A DNA stretch of 64,000 bases, taken from assembly GCF_030766935.1 (NCBI RefSeq), contig NZ_JASERL010000003.1:186001-250000 (forward strand), given 5' to 3'. The notes beneath the pieces were generated by a model. The model made no database searches. It was not told where the DNA came from and saw only the letters and a program-made list of their open reading frames with translations. The stretch is from Streptomyces sp. KL109B (lineage in GTDB: Bacteria > Actinomycetota > Actinomycetes > Streptomycetales > Streptomycetaceae). The position numbers and the translations under genes were made by a program. Positions 14,677-23,554 of the stretch are shown here, one piece after another (within the stretch, counting starts at the first letter, position 1; every line of letters starts with the position of its first letter).

Positions 14677-15744
14677 TCACAGTCGTAGGCCTCTCGCGCG
14701 GAGCCATGGCAAGGGGTCGATGCCTGAGCCGAATTGGGGGGTGACGCGGACCTCGAAGTGGAGGTGGGGGCCGCTGACGTTGCCGGTGGCGCCGGAGAGG
14801 GCGAGGGTTTCGCCCGTGTCGAGGTGGTCGCCGGTCTTGACGCCGATGCGGGACAGGTGGGCGTACTGCGTGTAGTAGCCGTCGGCGTGCCGGACGACCA
14901 CCTGGTTGCCGAAGCCGTCGCCGCATCCCGTGTAGACGACGGTGCCCGCGCCGACCGCCCGCACCGGCGTCCCGGTGGGAACGGCGAAGTCCTGGCCGGT
15001 GTGCGCGTTCGCCCACAGGCGGCCGCCGGAGCCGAAGCCCGCCGACAGCGGCGCGGGGCTCACCGGCTTCACCCAGGTCCGCCCCTTGCCCGCCCGGTCG
15101 TGCTCGCCGATGTCACCGCGCCCGCACGCCCCTCCCCCGGTCGGCATCGGCGGCCCCGCCGCGAGGGCCCGCGCCCGCGCCCGCCGCACCTCCGCCTCGG
15201 CCTTGTCGAGCTTCGCCTCGATGTCGTCGCGGGCCGCCGCCCTGCGCTTCTCCTGCGCCTTGAGCCCCTTCACGAGTCGGGCGGACTCGGCGCGCCGCTC
15301 GGCGATCCGGTCCCTGGACTCCGTCGCCCGGTCGGTGAGCTGGCGGGCGGCGCGGTCGCCGCGGCCCGCGAGGACGGCGGCGTCGAGGGCGCGCCGCGGG
15401 GAGGACGAGGTGAGCAGCGGCAGCATCGTGCCGAGCCCCGAAGCGCCCTGGTACTCACTGCGCGCCTGGCGGCCGAGGGTGGCCATGAGCGCGTCGAGCC
15501 TGCGCTGCTCGGCGGCCTGTCGCTTCGTCACCTCGGCGAGCCTGCGCTCGCCCTTGCGCGCGGCGGCCCGTGCCTTCTCGTGCGCGGCGACGGCCTTCGA
15601 CGCCTGCTGTATGAGGTGTTCGGCGCGGGCCGAGAGCTGTCCGAGGCCGGGCCCGTCGTCGTGCGCGGACGCCTGGCCCGCCCCGGCGGAGCCGAGGAGC
15701 GCGGCGACCACGGCGGCCACGCATGCGGCCCTCGTCGCGCGCAT
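14677..15744 (-). CDS. Secreted M23 family metallopeptidase with coiled coil
   Basis: A peptidoglycan endopeptidase-type protein. A signal peptide (MRATRAACVAAVVAALLGSA) is followed by a long Ala/Arg/Glu-rich coiled coil (about 40-210: LSARAEHLIQQASKAVAAH, ERRLAEVTKRQAAEQRRLDA). The C-terminal LytM/M23 fold has the zinc ligands HTGQD and HLHFE and the core FGNQVVVRHADGYYTQYAHL. The first Zn motif is in the canonical HxxxD form, so it is probably active or at least metal-binding. The same frame extends to an ATG at 15855, but those residues are a Thr/Arg repeat with no ribosome binding site; the start at 15744, with GAGG upstream, places a normal signal peptide at the N-terminus. Confidence 0.88.
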   Translation of the reverse strand: MRATRAACVAAVVAALLGSAGAGQASAHDDGPGLGQLSARAEHLIQQASKAVAAHEKARAAARKGERRLAEVTKRQAAEQRRLDALMATLGRQARSEYQGASGLGTMLPLLTSSSPRRALDAAVLAGRGDRAARQLTDRATESRDRIAERRAESARLVKGLKAQEKRRAAARDDIEAKLDKAEAEVRRARARALAAGPPMPTGGGACGRGDIGEHDRAGKGRTWVKPVSPAPLSAGFGSGGRLWANAHTGQDFAVPTGTPVRAVGAGTVVYTGCGDGFGNQVVVRHADGYYTQYAHLSRIGVKTGDHLDTGETLALSGATGNVSGPHLHFEVRVTPQFGSGIDPLPWLRARGLRL

Positions 15745-15925
15745 CTTCGTACGCCTCGTCGTACGCCCCGTCGTACGCCTCGTCGCGCGCTTCGTACCGT
15801 TCTTGGTTCCGTGCCCGTGCCCGTGCCCTTGCCCGTTCCGTCGTGTACATCGCATCGACCGAATGTCGCAAAAAGGGCAAGCCGGACGGTGGCGCGTCGC
15901 CGTGTCGGCCGCTCAGGGTCCATCG

Positions 15926-15969
15926 AACGGCCGTGGGGCCGGTCCCGGTGGACCGGCCCCACGGCCGTT
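15926..15969 (-). terminator. Very strong terminator of the giant surface protein gene
   Basis: A perfect 20-bp stem with loop CGGT: AACGGCCGTGGGGCCGGTCC (15926-15945) pairs with 15950-15969. It begins 19 bp beyond the stop at 15988. Confidence 0.92.
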
Positions 15970-15987
15970 GTGTGGGTGGACAGTTGG

Positions 15988-18900
15988 TCAGAGGTCGCGG
16001 CGGCGGCTCCGGCGGACGGCGAGCAGGAGCAGCGCGCCGAGGCCGAGGACCAGCGCCGCCGCCGTGGCCAGGACGACCGTGTCGTCGTCGGCGCCGGTGT
16101 CGGAGAGGTGGCCGCTGGGGTTGCCGGGCTTGGCCGGGGGTGTGGCGGGCGGGGTGTCGGGGTTGTCGGGGGTCGTGGGTGTGCTGGGGGTCGGGGGCTT
16201 CGGGGTCTTCGGGGTCTTCGGGGGCGGGGGCACCGTGACCGTCGTGGTGCAGGCGTTCGCGCAGGTGGCGTCGGGCGGGCCGGTGACGGCGTTGGCGAGC
16301 GTCCGGTCGCCGGTGACCGGGTCGTCGACGGTGACCGAGTAGGTGACGGTCACCTTCTCCCCGGCCGGGACGTTCCCGGACCAGCTCAACTTCGGCTCGT
16401 CGTAGGAGACATCACCGGCACTGGCCTCGGCGTCGTCGTTGTACGTCGCGTCGTCGAGCACCTGGCCGAGGTCGTCGGTGAACTCGGCGCCCATGTACCG
16501 CGCGTCGCCGCTGCTGGCGACGGTCACCGTGTAGGTGACGGTGTCGCCGGGCTTCGCCTCGCTGGTGGAGGCGGACTTGGTGAGCACCAGGTGGGCCGGT
16601 TCGACGCGCACCGTGTGGTCCTCGACCTCGCCGGGCCCGCCGTAGCCGGTCGCCGTGACGGCGTGCGTGTCGGCGCGGGCGGCGGCCCGTCCGGCGGACC
16701 GCTTCGCGGCGGCCCGGTTCGCGGCCGCGGTCGACTCGTCGCCGAACAGCCGCAGCCGTACGAACGTCTCGCCGGGCTTCATGCGCTGCAGCCCGTCCCA
16801 CTTGAGCGTGGCCTCGGTGGCGCCGTCCGGTACATCGGCGGTGGCCATCTCGGCGTCGTCGAAGGTGCCGTCCCCGTCGCTGTCGATCCAGCCCGCGAGC
16901 ACGGCGCCCCGGCCGGTGGTGTTGGTGACCGGCACCTTCGCCGTGTAACTCCCCTGGTGCTGCTGGAGCGTCACGGTCTTGAAGCCGTCGTCGTCCCCGT
17001 CGTCGCCCGCCCTGGCGTGCGGCACCCCGTCCCGCTCCGGTTCGACCGAGCGGCCCATGTGCAGCCCGCGCACGACCTCGTGGAACGCGCCGCCGCTGGC
17101 CCGCCGCGTCTTGTACGAGTCGGGGGCGTCCCCGAAGTCGTAGTCAGGGGCCGGGAGCACCGTCGTACAGTCCGGATCGGTGCCGTCCTCCGGGCAGTTG
17201 GAGCCGGGCGGCCCGACGACGCCGTTGACGAACTTGCCGTCGCCCTCGTCGGTCACGGTGAACGTGTACGTCACGGTCGCCGACTCGCCCTTGGCCAGGT
17301 CCCCGGTCCAGGTCAGCTCCGGCTCGGCGTAGGTGACATCACCGGAACTGGCCGCGGCGTCCTCGTTGTACGTCGCGTCGTCGAGGACCCTGGTGAGGTC
17401 GTCGGTGAACGTGGCGTCCCGGTAGTCGGCCTCACCGGTGTTGGTGACGGTGACCTTGTAGCTGACGGTGTCGCCCTCCCTCGGGACGTCAGGCGTGGCC
17501 GTCTTCTTGAACTTCAGGGTGGGGACGCCGACGTCCGTGGTGCAGTCCGGGTCGTCGGACCCTTCCTGGCAGTTGCTGCCGGGGGCGTCCGAGACGACGG
17601 CGTTGGTCAGTTTCTTGTCGCCGCCGGGCGGGGCGCCGACGGTCACGGAGTACGTGAGGGTGACGGTCCGCCCGGCCCCGACATCGCCCTTCCAGGACAG
17701 CTTCGGTGCGTCGTAGGAGACCTCACCAGCCGTGGCCTCGGCGTCCTTGTTGTACGTCGCGTCGTCGACGACACCCGACAGGTCGTCGTCGAGCGCCACG
17801 TCCTTGTGCGCCACCTTCCCGGGGTTGGTGACGGACACCGTGTACGTGACCTTCTCCCCCGGCTTGGCGTCGGCCTTGTCGGCGGACTTGGCGATCTCCA
17901 GCGGGGCGTAGGGGTCGACGGTGACCGGGTAGTCCTCGATCTCCCCGACCGGCGCCCGGTCGGAACCGGCCCGGCTCCCGTCGGAACCGGCCCGCTTCCC
18001 GTCGCCACTGGCGCCGCCGCTCGTGTTCGGGACCGGCGCGTCGACCGTGCCCTCCTGAAGCCAGAGCCGCGCGTACGTGCCGCCCTCCTCAGCGCCCGTG
18101 AGCCCCGACCAGTCGAGCGTCGCGGAGGTGGCCCCGGCCGGGACGGCGGCCTTCGCCAACTCGCCCTTGCCGAAGGTTCCGTCGCCGTCGAGGTCGATCC
18201 ATCCGGCGAGGGTGGCCGGTGCGCCGGTGGTGTTGGCGAGGGTGACCGGAAGCCGGTACGAGGTCATGTCCGTGCTCAGCTGCGGCCAGTCGGTCACGCC
18301 GTCGTCGACGGTGTCGCCGGTGGCGTCGTACGGCTCCCCCATCGAGGGCGCCCGCGCGTCCCGCTCCGAGGACACCTCGTCGCCGAGGAGCAGCCGGTCG
18401 TCGGCGCCGGCGACGGGCCCGTCACTGCCCTTGGCGGTGCCGTACGAGTCCGGCGCGTCACCGAAGTCGTAGGCGCGCAGACAGCCGGCGGCGTCCGCGT
18501 TGCTGGTGGTCGTGGTGGAGCCGATCCGCGTGGCCTCGCCGATCCGGTCCGCGGTGATCGGGTTCCCGGGCGTGGAGGCGGACAGGTCCAGGCTGTAGAG
18601 GCCGCCCTTGCGGTTGCCGTAGAAGTAGTAACCGCCGTGCTCGTCGGAGAACGTCTGGTACGTCCCGGCGGCCGTGCCCTGCTCGTCCGATGGCAGCTGG
18701 GTGCCCAGGTCGGTCCAGGTCCCGGCGTCCGGGTCGAGGCGCCACAGGGTGCCGTCACCGGCGGCCGTGTAGAGCATCCCGTCGCCGGGGTGGAAGTCGA
18801 AGTCCCCGGAGCCGTGCGCGGCGCCGATGTTCTTCTTCGACAGCACCGTCGAGTAGGTGTCGCTGTACGGGTCGGTGTCGATCACGTACAGGTCGTACGA

Positions 18901-20796
18901 CTTGTGGTCGAAGACGTACAGCTTCGTGCCGTCCGAGGAGGTGGCGGCCATGGCGGCGACGTCGGAGTCGATCCCGTCGATCTTCGTGCTCGTGTACGTG
19001 CCGGTGTCCGGGTCGATGCGCAGGAGTTGGCCCGAGGTCGCCCGATAGCCGTACAGATAGCCGTCGAGCTGGCTGTAGCCGATGCTGACGTTGCGGCTGC
19101 GGTCGTCGCCGAGCGAGCCGATGCGGGTCTTGTCGCCGGTGGCGGGGTCGAACCGGGACAGCACGTACGCGCTGCCGTCCCACTGCACGAGGTAGCCGGT
19201 GTCGGAGCAGTAGCCGCCGCGCGGGGGCTTGTCCACCGTCACCTTCGTCGTGCAGCCGTCCTCCGCGCCGGTCACGCAGTTCGAGTCGCTCGACCCGGTG
19301 ACGACGTTCTTCGCCGTGCCGTCGCCGGTGGCGGGGTCCTTCAGCGTCACCGAGTAGGTGAGCGTGGCCTTCTCGCCCGCGTCCAGGGTCGGCGACCAAC
19401 TGAGCTCCGGTGACGTGTAGTCGGGAGTTCCGGCCGAGCCCTCGGCGTCGTCGTTGTACGTCGCGTCGTCGAGCACGTCCGTGAGGTCGTCGGTGACCGG
19501 GGTCTTCGTGGACACGGGCCCCGTGTTCTCCACGGTCACCTTGTACGCGACCTTGTCGCCCGGCTTGGCCTCGCTCCCGGATTCCGGGGTGGAGGTCTTG
19601 GTGATCTTGTAGCCGGGGTCGGCGAAGCGCACGGTGGCGCACTCGGTGGGCGGCTTCATGCCCGAGAGCTCGCCGACGTTGTCCGGGCAGTTCTTGTACT
19701 CGCCCTTCGCCGCCGTCACGTCGACGCTCAGCGTGCAGGAGGACTGCCCCTCCGTCAGATCACCTTTCAAAGCAACGGAGTTGCCACCCGAGGCCGCGTC
19801 GACCGAGCCGTTGGCGCAGGTCGTCCCGGTGGCCGCGGGGTCGGCGACGGTCAGGCCCGCGGGCAGGCTGTCCTTGAACGACCAGCCCTTCTTGGCCCGC
19901 AGGTCCGAGGTGTTGGTGACGGTGAAGTTCAGCGTCGACGTGCCGTCCGACTTCGCGACCGCGGGGCTGAACGACTTCTCCACACGCGGGGTGACGTCCA
20001 GGACCTGGATGTCGTCGAACGCGGCGTCGTTGCCCGCGTTGCTCCCGTTGCCGTTCACCATGCGCACGCCCAGCGTGCTGCCCTTGAACAGCACGGGGGC
20101 GTCACTGGTCGTGTGCACCGCCTTCGCGCTGCGGCCGCCGACCGAGATGGTCCGCGCCTCGCTGTCGGTGCACGGGTTGATGGGCTTCGCCGACGCGGGG
20201 ATCGCCGTCTCCCCGTCCATCAGGGAGAACTTCAACAGGGGGTCGGAGGCATAGCAGTTGAAGGCCGCCGAGGAGACGCCGAACGTGTAGAAGCGGCCCG
20301 GCGTGACGCCGATCGGCCGCTCCGTCTCGAACTGCACCGAGTTCGCCTTGGGCGCCGTGACGGTGAAGGCGGCCACCGCGTGGTTGGCGTCGGGGTTCGC
20401 AGACCCGTTCAACTGGCCGAGCGCGTTGGCCAGATCGCGGGTCTGGTCCCACCACGAGCCGCAGTCGGCGGTGCCGGGCTTGTACCCGGCCGAGTCGGCC
20501 TTGTTCAGCACCCAGCCGTTGCAGCCCTTGAGCCAGCCCGGGTCGGCCGTGTACGTCATGTTCCGCGGAGCGGCGCCGGTGTAGTCCGAGAGCAGGACCG
20601 GGTCCCCGGTCGGATTCTCGAAGCCCTCCTTGTAGACCTCCGTCGGCTCCTCCGGGGTGGCGGCCGCACGCTGCGGGGCGGGAGCGGCGGCGTGGGCCGC
20701 GCTCGCCCCCACCACCGGCAGCGGCCCCGCCACCATGGCGAGCACGGCGCCGAGCACCACACCCGCCCTTCGGAACCAGTGTCTTGCGCCGTCCAT
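15988..20796 (-). CDS. Giant cell-wall-anchored DUF11/GEVED surface protein
   Basis: A 1602-residue exported protein. Signal peptide: FRRAGVVLGAVLAMVAGPLPV, ending AAHAAAP. An N-terminal beta-rich region (to about 270) is followed by a series of DUF11-like adhesin repeats. Several share the block LDDATYNDDAEASAGDVSYD followed by PKLSW and a TLTYSVTV strand. A propeller-like insert (about 540-770) has YCSDTGYLVQWDGSAYVLSR. Two GEVED-type domains follow, each beginning DFGDAPDSY and containing AGWIDLDGDGTF and G(E)xxEDY/H. The C-terminus is a Pro/Thr wall spacer, the sorting motif LSDTG, a hydrophobic helix (VVLATAAALVLGLGALLLLA) and a basic tail RRSRRRDL. It should be covalently attached by a sortase. 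Likely a stalk or adhesin; its ligand is unknown. It is followed by a strong terminator and appears monocistronic. Confidence 0.9.
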   Translation of the reverse strand: MDGARHWFRRAGVVLGAVLAMVAGPLPVVGASAAHAAAPAPQRAAATPEEPTEVYKEGFENPTGDPVLLSDYTGAAPRNMTYTADPGWLKGCNGWVLNKADSAGYKPGTADCGSWWDQTRDLANALGQLNGSANPDANHAVAAFTVTAPKANSVQFETERPIGVTPGRFYTFGVSSAAFNCYASDPLLKFSLMDGETAIPASAKPINPCTDSEARTISVGGRSAKAVHTTSDAPVLFKGSTLGVRMVNGNGSNAGNDAAFDDIQVLDVTPRVEKSFSPAVAKSDGTSTLNFTVTNTSDLRAKKGWSFKDSLPAGLTVADPAATGTTCANGSVDAASGGNSVALKGDLTEGQSSCTLSVDVTAAKGEYKNCPDNVGELSGMKPPTECATVRFADPGYKITKTSTPESGSEAKPGDKVAYKVTVENTGPVSTKTPVTDDLTDVLDDATYNDDAEGSAGTPDYTSPELSWSPTLDAGEKATLTYSVTLKDPATGDGTAKNVVTGSSDSNCVTGAEDGCTTKVTVDKPPRGGYCSDTGYLVQWDGSAYVLSRFDPATGDKTRIGSLGDDRSRNVSIGYSQLDGYLYGYRATSGQLLRIDPDTGTYTSTKIDGIDSDVAAMAATSSDGTKLYVFDHKSYDLYVIDTDPYSDTYSTVLSKKNIGAAHGSGDFDFHPGDGMLYTAAGDGTLWRLDPDAGTWTDLGTQLPSDEQGTAAGTYQTFSDEHGGYYFYGNRKGGLYSLDLSASTPGNPITADRIGEATRIGSTTTTSNADAAGCLRAYDFGDAPDSYGTAKGSDGPVAGADDRLLLGDEVSSERDARAPSMGEPYDATGDTVDDGVTDWPQLSTDMTSYRLPVTLANTTGAPATLAGWIDLDGDGTFGKGELAKAAVPAGATSATLDWSGLTGAEEGGTYARLWLQEGTVDAPVPNTSGGASGDGKRAGSDGSRAGSDRAPVGEIEDYPVTVDPYAPLEIAKSADKADAKPGEKVTYTVSVTNPGKVAHKDVALDDDLSGVVDDATYNKDAEATAGEVSYDAPKLSWKGDVGAGRTVTLTYSVTVGAPPGGDKKLTNAVVSDAPGSNCQEGSDDPDCTTDVGVPTLKFKKTATPDVPREGDTVSYKVTVTNTGEADYRDATFTDDLTRVLDDATYNEDAAASSGDVTYAEPELTWTGDLAKGESATVTYTFTVTDEGDGKFVNGVVGPPGSNCPEDGTDPDCTTVLPAPDYDFGDAPDSYKTRRASGGAFHEVVRGLHMGRSVEPERDGVPHARAGDDGDDDGFKTVTLQQHQGSYTAKVPVTNTTGRGAVLAGWIDSDGDGTFDDAEMATADVPDGATEATLKWDGLQRMKPGETFVRLRLFGDESTAAANRAAAKRSAGRAAARADTHAVTATGYGGPGEVEDHTVRVEPAHLVLTKSASTSEAKPGDTVTYTVTVASSGDARYMGAEFTDDLGQVLDDATYNDDAEASAGDVSYDEPKLSWSGNVPAGEKVTVTYSVTVDDPVTGDRTLANAVTGPPDATCANACTTTVTVPPPPKTPKTPKPPTPSTPTTPDNPDTPPATPPAKPGNPSGHLSDTGADDDTVVLATAAALVLGLGALLLLAVRRSRRRDL

Positions 20797-20957
20797 CGAG
20801 CCCGCCTCCGTAACGGAAAGTAGTCGGAACTGGCACGACGCTCACACACCGCTTATGTGACTAACGGCACATTTATGGACGAAGAGGGTGGTTCCACCTG
20901 TTCGGGCCAAGAAAAGTGGCGCCGACAGCCATCACCGGCCGCGTGTACCCTTGACGT

Positions 20958-21076
20958 GCAAGCGAAGGGGAGTAGCCCCGCGAACCGGTCGTCGACACAC
21001 TGGAACCCCCGGGTTCCCGGTGGCCGGGCTCACGTCGGACGCCGATGTGGGTGGGCGAGACCTTCGACCAGGCAGA
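20958..21076 (+). promoter_or_regulatory. yybP-ykoY manganese riboswitch
   Basis: The 393-bp leader before the GDT1-type gene contains the two conserved yybP-ykoY strands. The 5' strand is GAAGGGGAGTAGCC (from 20964), and the 3' strand is GGGCGAGACCTTCGACC (from 21053). GC-rich stems including CCCCCGGGTTCCCGG lie between them. This class senses Mn2+ and controls Mn exporters and GDT1/UPF0016 proteins, matching the downstream gene. The stretch 21077-21189 would hold the expression platform. Confidence 0.85.
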
Positions 21077-21189
21077 ACACAGCACGCGTAGGCAATCCGC
21101 ACACGCGTGTCCGCTGCCGGGTCGAGTGGTCCTCCCTACGCAGCGGGGCGGGGACCGCGTTGACCCGGCCCGCACAGAAAGCGCCCCCC

Positions 21190-21777
21190 ATGGACCTCGA
21201 TCCCCTGGCGATCGTCACCGCCTTCGGACTGATCTTCCTCGCCGAACTCCCGGACAAGACGATGTTCGCGTCGCTCGCCATGGGCACGCGCATGAAGCCG
21301 CTCTACGTCTGGTTCGGCACGTCGGCCGCGTTCCTGGTGCACGTCGCGATCGCCGTCGGCGCGGGCTCCCTGCTCGGCCTCCTGCCCGGCTGGATCGTGA
21401 AGGTCGTCTCCGGCCTGATGTTCCTCTTCGGCGCGTTCATGCTGCTCAAGGGCGGCGACGACGAGGACGACGAGGACTCGGCTGGCGCGCGGACCGTCAC
21501 CGGTTTCTGGCCGGTCTTCGGCACGGCGTTCATGGCCGTGTTCATCAGCGAGTGGGGCGACCTCACGCAGATCACCACGGCCAACCTGGCCGCCACGAAC
21601 GGCACCTGGTCCACGGCCATCGGCTCGTGGGCGGCCCTGATGTCCGTCTCGGCCCTCGCCCTGGTCGCCGGCCGCTTCATCGCGAAGCGGGTGCCGCTGA
21701 AGACGGTCCAGCGGGTCGGCGGCTTCTGCATGCTGGCGCTGGCGGTGTGGTCGTTCGTGGAGGTGTTCACCGGCTGA
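21190..21777 (+). CDS. TMEM165/GDT1 (UPF0016) family cation transporter
   Basis: A 195-residue, six-helix membrane protein built of two inverted halves, each carrying the family ExGDK/R-type signature: AELPDKTMFASLAMGTR (residues about 18-34) and SEWGDLTQITTANLAA (about 117-132). An acidic cytoplasmic loop (GGDDEDDEDSAG) separates the halves. Family members export or exchange Mn2+/Ca2+ with H+. A Mn-sensing riboswitch sits directly upstream, so a role in manganese efflux is strongly suggested. The second motif has Leu where Lys/Arg is common. The start ATG at 21190 gives the normal family length. Confidence 0.92.
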   Translation: MDLDPLAIVTAFGLIFLAELPDKTMFASLAMGTRMKPLYVWFGTSAAFLVHVAIAVGAGSLLGLLPGWIVKVVSGLMFLFGAFMLLKGGDDEDDEDSAGARTVTGFWPVFGTAFMAVFISEWGDLTQITTANLAATNGTWSTAIGSWAALMSVSALALVAGRFIAKRVPLKTVQRVGGFCMLALAVWSFVEVFTG

Positions 21778-21880
21778 TCCGGGCCGATTCCGGACGCGGG
21801 CGACCGCCGCCCCTTGCCTTGACCCGCACGGATGCGTGAACGTGGCGCTCTACGTCGACCGTACTTTCGAGGAGATCGCC

Positions 21881-23554
21881 ATGAGCAGCAGGGACGCCGA
21901 CGCCGATGTCATCGTCGTGGGGGCCGGGCTCGCCGGGCTCGTGGCCACGTACGAACTGACCCGCGCGGGCAAGCGCGTTGTGCTGGTCGATCAGGAGAAC
22001 GAGGCGAATCTGGGCGGCCAGGCGTACTGGTCGCTCGGGGGGCTCTTCCTCGTCGACAGCCCCGAGCAGCGGCGCATGGGGATCAAGGACAGCTACGAGC
22101 TGGCGCTCGCCGACTGGCTCGGCTCCGCCGGGTTCGACCGCGAGGACGAGGACCACTGGCCGCGCCAATGGGCCGAGGCCTACGTGCGGTTCGCGGCCGG
22201 GGAGAAGCGGGACTACCTGTACGGGCTCGGGCTCAAGGTCACTCCGAACGTGGGGTGGGCCGAGCGCGGTTCGGGCACGGCGACCGGGCACGGGAACTCC
22301 GTTCCCCGCTTCCACATCACGTGGGGCACCGGGCCCGAGGTCGTCCGCGTCTTCCGGGAGCCGGTGCTCGCCGCCGCAGAGCGCGGCCTCGTCGACTTCA
22401 AGTACCGGCACCAGGTCGACGAGTTGATCGTCGAGGACGGCGCCGCCGTCGGCGTACGCGGCTCGCTGCTCGAACCGTCCGCCGCCGCGCGCGGCGTCGC
22501 CTCCTCCCGCGAGATCGTCGGCGACTTCGAACTACGCGCGCGTGCCGTCGTCGTCACCTCCGGCGGCATCGGCGGCAACCACGAACTGGTCAGGAAGAAC
22601 TGGCCCGTTGAACGGATGGGCGGTCCCGCGCCCGAGTCCATGGTGACCGGCGTACCCGCCTACGTGGACGGCCGGATGCTGGAGATCACCGAGGGCGCCG
22701 GCGCATCCCTCGTGAACCGCGACCGCATGTGGCACTACACGGAGGGCCTCAAGAACTGGGACTCGATCTGGCCGGGACACGGCATCCGGATCATCCCAGG
22801 ACCGTCCTCGCTGTGGCTGGACGCGGAAGGCAAGCGGCTGCCCGCGCCGCTCTTCCCAGGACACGACACCCTCGCCACGCTCAAGCACATCACCGGGACC
22901 GGGCACGACCACACCTGGTTCATCCTGACCCGCGCCATCGTGGAGAAGGAGTTCGCGCTGTCCGGCAGCGAGCAGAACCCCGACATCACGGGCAAGGACC
23001 TGAAGCTCGTTCTCCAGCGCGTGAAGAAGGGCGCTCCCGGGCCGATCCAGGCCTTCCTCGACCGCGGGGAGGACTTCGTCGTGCGGCGGAACCTGAAGGA
23101 CCTCGTCGCGGGCATGAACGAACTCACTCCCTCGACCCCCGTGACGTACGAGCAGATCGAGCGCGAGATCGTCGCCCGCGACCGCGAGGTCGACAACGGG
23201 TACTCCAAGGACCTCCAGCTCATGGCGGTCCGCAACGCCCGCTCGTACCTCCCCGACCGCATCACCCGCGTCGCCAAACCGCACCGCCTCCTCGACCCGG
23301 CGCAGGGCCCCCTGATCGCCGTACGACTGCACGTCCTCACCCGCAAGACGCTCGGCGGCCTGGAGACCAACCTCGACTCACAGGTCGTACGCCCCGACAA
23401 GTCCGTCTTCGAGGGGCTGTACGCGGCCGGGGAGGTCGCCGGGTTCGGCGGGGGCGGCGTGCACGGCTACAACGCGCTCGAAGGGACCTTCCTCGGCGGC
23501 TGCATCTTCTCCGGGCGTGCCGCGGGCCGCGCGCTGGCCAGGAGCCTGGCGTGA
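21881..23554 (+). CDS. FAD-binding dehydrogenase (fumarate reductase/KstD-like)
   Basis: A 557-residue flavoprotein. A Rossmann FAD motif VVGAGLAGLVATYELTRAGK opens the protein. Characteristic blocks of the FAD_binding_2 family follow: NLGGQAYWSLGGLFLVDSPE, VVTSGGIGGNHELVRKNWP, and the C-terminal FAD-closing segment GLYAAGEVAGFGGGGVHGYN followed by ALEGTFLGGCIFSGRAAG. It resembles the cytoplasmic 'FAD-binding dehydrogenase' group near 3-ketosteroid dehydrogenases; the substrate is unknown. The ATG at 21881 with GAGGAG upstream is preferred. Its TGA overlaps the GTG of the SDR gene by 4 bp, so they are co-translated. Confidence 0.88.
   Translation: MSSRDADADVIVVGAGLAGLVATYELTRAGKRVVLVDQENEANLGGQAYWSLGGLFLVDSPEQRRMGIKDSYELALADWLGSAGFDREDEDHWPRQWAEAYVRFAAGEKRDYLYGLGLKVTPNVGWAERGSGTATGHGNSVPRFHITWGTGPEVVRVFREPVLAAAERGLVDFKYRHQVDELIVEDGAAVGVRGSLLEPSAAARGVASSREIVGDFELRARAVVVTSGGIGGNHELVRKNWPVERMGGPAPESMVTGVPAYVDGRMLEITEGAGASLVNRDRMWHYTEGLKNWDSIWPGHGIRIIPGPSSLWLDAEGKRLPAPLFPGHDTLATLKHITGTGHDHTWFILTRAIVEKEFALSGSEQNPDITGKDLKLVLQRVKKGAPGPIQAFLDRGEDFVVRRNLKDLVAGMNELTPSTPVTYEQIEREIVARDREVDNGYSKDLQLMAVRNARSYLPDRITRVAKPHRLLDPAQGPLIAVRLHVLTRKTLGGLETNLDSQVVRPDKSVFEGLYAAGEVAGFGGGGVHGYNALEGTFLGGCIFSGRAAGRALARSLA

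Noticed and set aside
14734..19413. A 1559-codon plus-strand frame opposite the DUF11 surface protein and M23 genes
   Set aside because: It spans two real genes and the gap between them on the other strand, has repetitive composition and no recognisable domain.
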